A DNA stretch of 15,386 nt, from NCBI GenBank assembly GCA_964424125.1, contig CAYRHS010000073.1, positions 1-15,386 of the forward strand, read 5' to 3'. The DNA comes from CAYRHS01 sp964424125 (GTDB lineage Bacteria > Actinomycetota > Acidimicrobiia > IMCC26256 > JAOSJL01). Positions within the stretch are counted from its first letter, which is position 1. Each line of letters starts with the position of its first letter. The notes beneath the pieces are model-generated. The model made no database searches, was not told the DNA's origin, and saw nothing but the letters and a program-made list of their open reading frames with translations. A program made the position numbers and the translations under genes. Of this stretch, positions 13,468-15,386 are shown in pieces.

Positions 13468-14649
13468 TCAGCCCGGCCGCACCACGTCCTCGGGGCGAGA
13501 TCCGACGATCGCGGCCCACGCCTCGGGATCGGTCGCGCCTTCGGTCGCCAGCACGAGCACCGCCGCGTCGGGGCAGAGCCCGGCCGCCGTTCGCACCTCC
13601 ACAGGCGCACAGGCACCGAGTGCCATCAGGCCCGCGAGCCCGGCCGCGCCGCTCTCACCGGCCACGATGCCCGCGTCGGCGAGCGTCCGCACCGCGCGAC
13701 GAGCCCACTCGTCGGCGATGACGACGTAGGCGTCGAGGCCCGTCGAAAGCTCGGACCAGGCCACGCGGGACGGCGTACCGCAGTTGAGCCCGGCCATGAT
13801 CGAGTCCTGGCCCCCGGTGAGCGAGATCGGCTGCCCCTGCGCGACCGAGCGAGCCACGCAGTCGGCCCGGTCCGGCTCGACACCGACGATCCGCGTGTCG
13901 TCGCTTTGCCGGTAGTGATCGACCACGGCCGCGGCCAGCGCGCCCACCCCGATCTGCACCGCGACGACGTCGGGAGAGCTTCGACCCGCGGGGTCCCAGG
14001 CATCTGCCACCTCGGCGAAGATCGTCGAGTATCCCTCCGAGATCCAGCGCGGCACCGACTCGTAGCCCGGCCAGGAGGTGTCCGAGATGACGAGCGAGCG
14101 TGGTCCCGCTTCGGCCTTCGACGCGTCGACGGCGTCGTCGTACGGACCGTCGACGACGGTGACGCGCGCACCCTCGCGCCGCAGCGCCGCTCGCCGTGAC
14201 TCGGACACCTCGGCCGGCACGATGATGTGCGCGTCGAGCCCGAGCCACGCGGCCATGTGCGCCACCGCGCGCCCGTGGTTGCCGTCCGTGGCGGCGACCA
14301 GGGTGAGCGGCAACGAGGGTTCGAGCAGGCGCGCCATCTCCCCGACGTCGGTGCACTCGGTGAGCGACGCACCCACGTGCTGCCCGAGGGCGCGGGCGAT
14401 CGCCCAGGACGCGCCGAGGATCTTGAAGGACGGGAGCCCGAGCCTGGCCGATTCCATCTTCACCGCCACGCGGCCCACGCCCAGACGCTCGGCCAGCGCG
14501 GGCGCCTCGAGGAGGGGCGTCACCTCGTAGCCCGGGAGCCGGCGGTGGAACGCACGCGCATCGGTGCGCGCGGATGCCCGGGGACGGAACGACGCGGACG
14601 CGAGCATCCAGCGGAGGCCGTCGCCCTGTCCCGTGGCGGTGACGCTCAT
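13468..14649 (-). CDS. dpaL: Diaminopropionate ammonia-lyase-like PLP enzyme (DpaL/YgeX family)
   Basis: 393 residues, as in E. coli YgeX (about 398). It is a fold-type II PLP enzyme: K76 in PSFKILGAS is the Schiff-base lysine, DGNHG at 122-126 gives D122, SDTSWPGYE at 189-197 gives D190, GVGALAA at 234-240 binds the PLP phosphate and TEGATDP at 369-375 closes the site. Lys and the two Asp align with the catalytic residues described for the E. coli and Salmonella enzymes. The reaction would convert 2,3-diaminopropionate (or a related beta-substituted amino acid) to pyruvate and ammonia. WISEGYSTIFAE at 202-213 is family-typical. The ATG at 14647-14649 overlaps the stop of the hydantoinase gene (ATGA). 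There is no strong Shine-Dalgarno, so coupling is likely. E. coli has the same pair (ygeX, hyuA) close together. Confidence 0.85.
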   Translation of the reverse strand: MSVTATGQGDGLRWMLASASFRPRASARTDARAFHRRLPGYEVTPLLEAPALAERLGVGRVAVKMESARLGLPSFKILGASWAIARALGQHVGASLTECTDVGEMARLLEPSLPLTLVAATDGNHGRAVAHMAAWLGLDAHIIVPAEVSESRRAALRREGARVTVVDGPYDDAVDASKAEAGPRSLVISDTSWPGYESVPRWISEGYSTIFAEVADAWDPAGRSSPDVVAVQIGVGALAAAVVDHYRQSDDTRIVGVEPDRADCVARSVAQGQPISLTGGQDSIMAGLNCGTPSRVAWSELSTGLDAYVVIADEWARRAVRTLADAGIVAGESGAAGLAGLMALGACAPVEVRTAAGLCPDAAVLVLATEGATDPEAWAAIVGSRPEDVVRPG

Positions 14650-15386
14650 CGGAGCGGCTCGGGTGACATGGGTCGACGGTGCTGGTACCGGCCCGCGCCG
14701 GCCTCGCCGACGAAACGCCCGTCGTCCGAGACCACCCGTCCGCGCGAGCAGACCAGCCGCGGCCAACCCCCGGCGGTCCGCCCTGCGTACGGCGAGTGGT
14801 CGACGTTCGTGGCCAGCGCCGTCGCGTCGAGCGACTGCTCGCGCGCCGGGTCCCACACGACGACATCGGCGTCGGCGCCCGGCCGCAGCGACCCCTTCGT
14901 GGGCCACAGGCCGAACGTCCGGGCGGGCGCCTCCGCGCACAGGCGCACCCAGTCCTCGGCCGTGAGTCGGCCGGCCGCGACCCCTTCCCAGACCAGCGCC
15001 AGCCGGGTCTCGATGCCCGGCAGGCCTCCGGGGATCTCAGTGAAGTCGCGAAAGCCCTCGGGGCGATCCCGCAGCCCGCGGCGCCGATCGGTGGTCCAGA
15101 ACGGGCAGTGATCGGTGGCCACGGTGTGGAGCCAACCGCGCGCGAGCCCCTCCCAGAGCTCCTCGCTGTCCGCGCGTTCTCGGAGCGGCGGCGTGCAGAC
15201 GAAGTCCGGGGCCTCGGGTCCCTCGAGCGCGCGGACGTCGAGGTGCAGGTACTGGGGGCAGGTCTCGGCCCGGACGTCCACTCCGCGCTCCTGAGCGACG
15301 CGGACCTCGGCGAGCGCGGCCCCGGACGACACGTGCACGACGTAGACGGGGCACTCGGCCCACTCCGCGAGCCGGGCCACGCGGCC
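14646..15386 (-). CDS. Hydantoinase / dihydropyrimidinase-like amidohydrolase, N-terminus cut by window edge
   Basis: The C-terminal 246 residues of a cyclic amidohydrolase; full-length relatives have about 460. Seen: VVHVSS at 16-21 (metal-binding His), AETCPQYLHLD at 40-50, TPPLRE at 65-70, ATDHCPF at 90-96 (metal-binding Asp), GGLPGIETRL at 120-129 and a C-terminal GADADVVVWDP barrel end. The N-terminal H-x-H and carboxylated Lys lie beyond the right edge. It would open a hydantoin or dihydropyrimidine ring by amide hydrolysis; allantoinase is less likely because the segment reads ETCPQY and not ETCPHY. The gene overlaps dpaL by 4 bp, so the two work together, probably in breakdown of purine- or pyrimidine-derived rings. 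Confidence 0.9.
   Translation of the reverse strand, partial: GRVARLAEWAECPVYVVHVSSGAALAEVRVAQERGVDVRAETCPQYLHLDVRALEGPEAPDFVCTPPLRERADSEELWEGLARGWLHTVATDHCPFWTTDRRRGLRDRPEGFRDFTEIPGGLPGIETRLALVWEGVAAGRLTAEDWVRLCAEAPARTFGLWPTKGSLRPGADADVVVWDPAREQSLDATALATNVDHSPYAGRTAGGWPRLVCSRGRVVSDDGRFVGEAGAGRYQHRRPMSPEPLR

Noticed and set aside
12264..13616. 450-residue minus-strand frame
   Set aside because: Antisense to the nucleoside hydrolase, whose catalytic motifs are complete.
1..15386. tRNA, rRNA, CRISPR, insertion sequences, riboswitches
   Set aside because: I looked for repeat-spacer patterns, terminal inverted repeats, transposase motifs and RNA-like segments in the gaps and saw none; the gaps are too short for most of these.

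Overview
The window looks like a piece of a draft, probably metagenomic, genome of a high-GC actinobacterium. GC is very high throughout, about half of the genes start with GTG, several genes overlap by 4 bp (GTGA or ATGA), at least two promoters look leaderless, and a short 3Fe-4S type ferredoxin accompanies a cytochrome P450. A run of 10 N shows that the contig was scaffolded. I see 15 protein genes (two cut by the window edges) and no RNA genes, mobile elements or CRISPR. Gene density is close to complete: the longest gene-free stretch is about 140 bp.

Layout. (a) 1-3097, minus strand: two short-chain dehydrogenases (SDRs) lead into a large fused protein with a degenerate NAD-epimerase domain and a PEP-synthase-like domain, cut at the left edge. 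(b) 3160-5180, plus strand: a crotonase-family protein and a PaaK-like CoA ligase. (c) 5188-7300: an SDR gene (interrupted by the N gap) and a P450 gene diverge from one palindromic control region. (d) 7340-10286, minus strand: a compact operon of crotonase, ferredoxin, SDR and a CrtC/AttH-like calycin-fold enzyme. (e) 10427-12369: an acyl-CoA dehydrogenase converging on an alpha/beta hydrolase with a cysteine nucleophile. (f) 12432-15386: a nucleoside hydrolase converging on a diaminopropionate ammonia-lyase and a hydantoinase/dihydropyrimidinase-like gene, cut at the right edge.

Blocks (a) to (e) together look like a catabolic locus for a hydrophobic carbon skeleton (terpenoid, alicyclic or steroid-like; the sequence does not say which). 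P450 plus ferredoxin would hydroxylate, four SDRs would oxidise or reduce alcohols and ketones, the ligase would make a CoA thioester, and the acyl-CoA dehydrogenase and crotonases would carry out beta-oxidation-like or C-C cleaving steps. Block (f) is a different module, related in content to the E. coli ygeX/hyuA purine/hydantoin region.

The most interesting points are: the palindrome at 6054-6074, which carries a perfect TTGACA -35 box on each strand, each 17 bp from a similar -10; its CAAG/CTTG half-sites, which recur at 10354-10397; a crotonase whose two catalytic glutamates are both histidine; a CrtC/AttH-like enzyme inside a P450/ferredoxin/crotonase operon; a paralogous SDR pair around the P450; and an N gap whose true length can be deduced as 11 (or 11+3k) bases.
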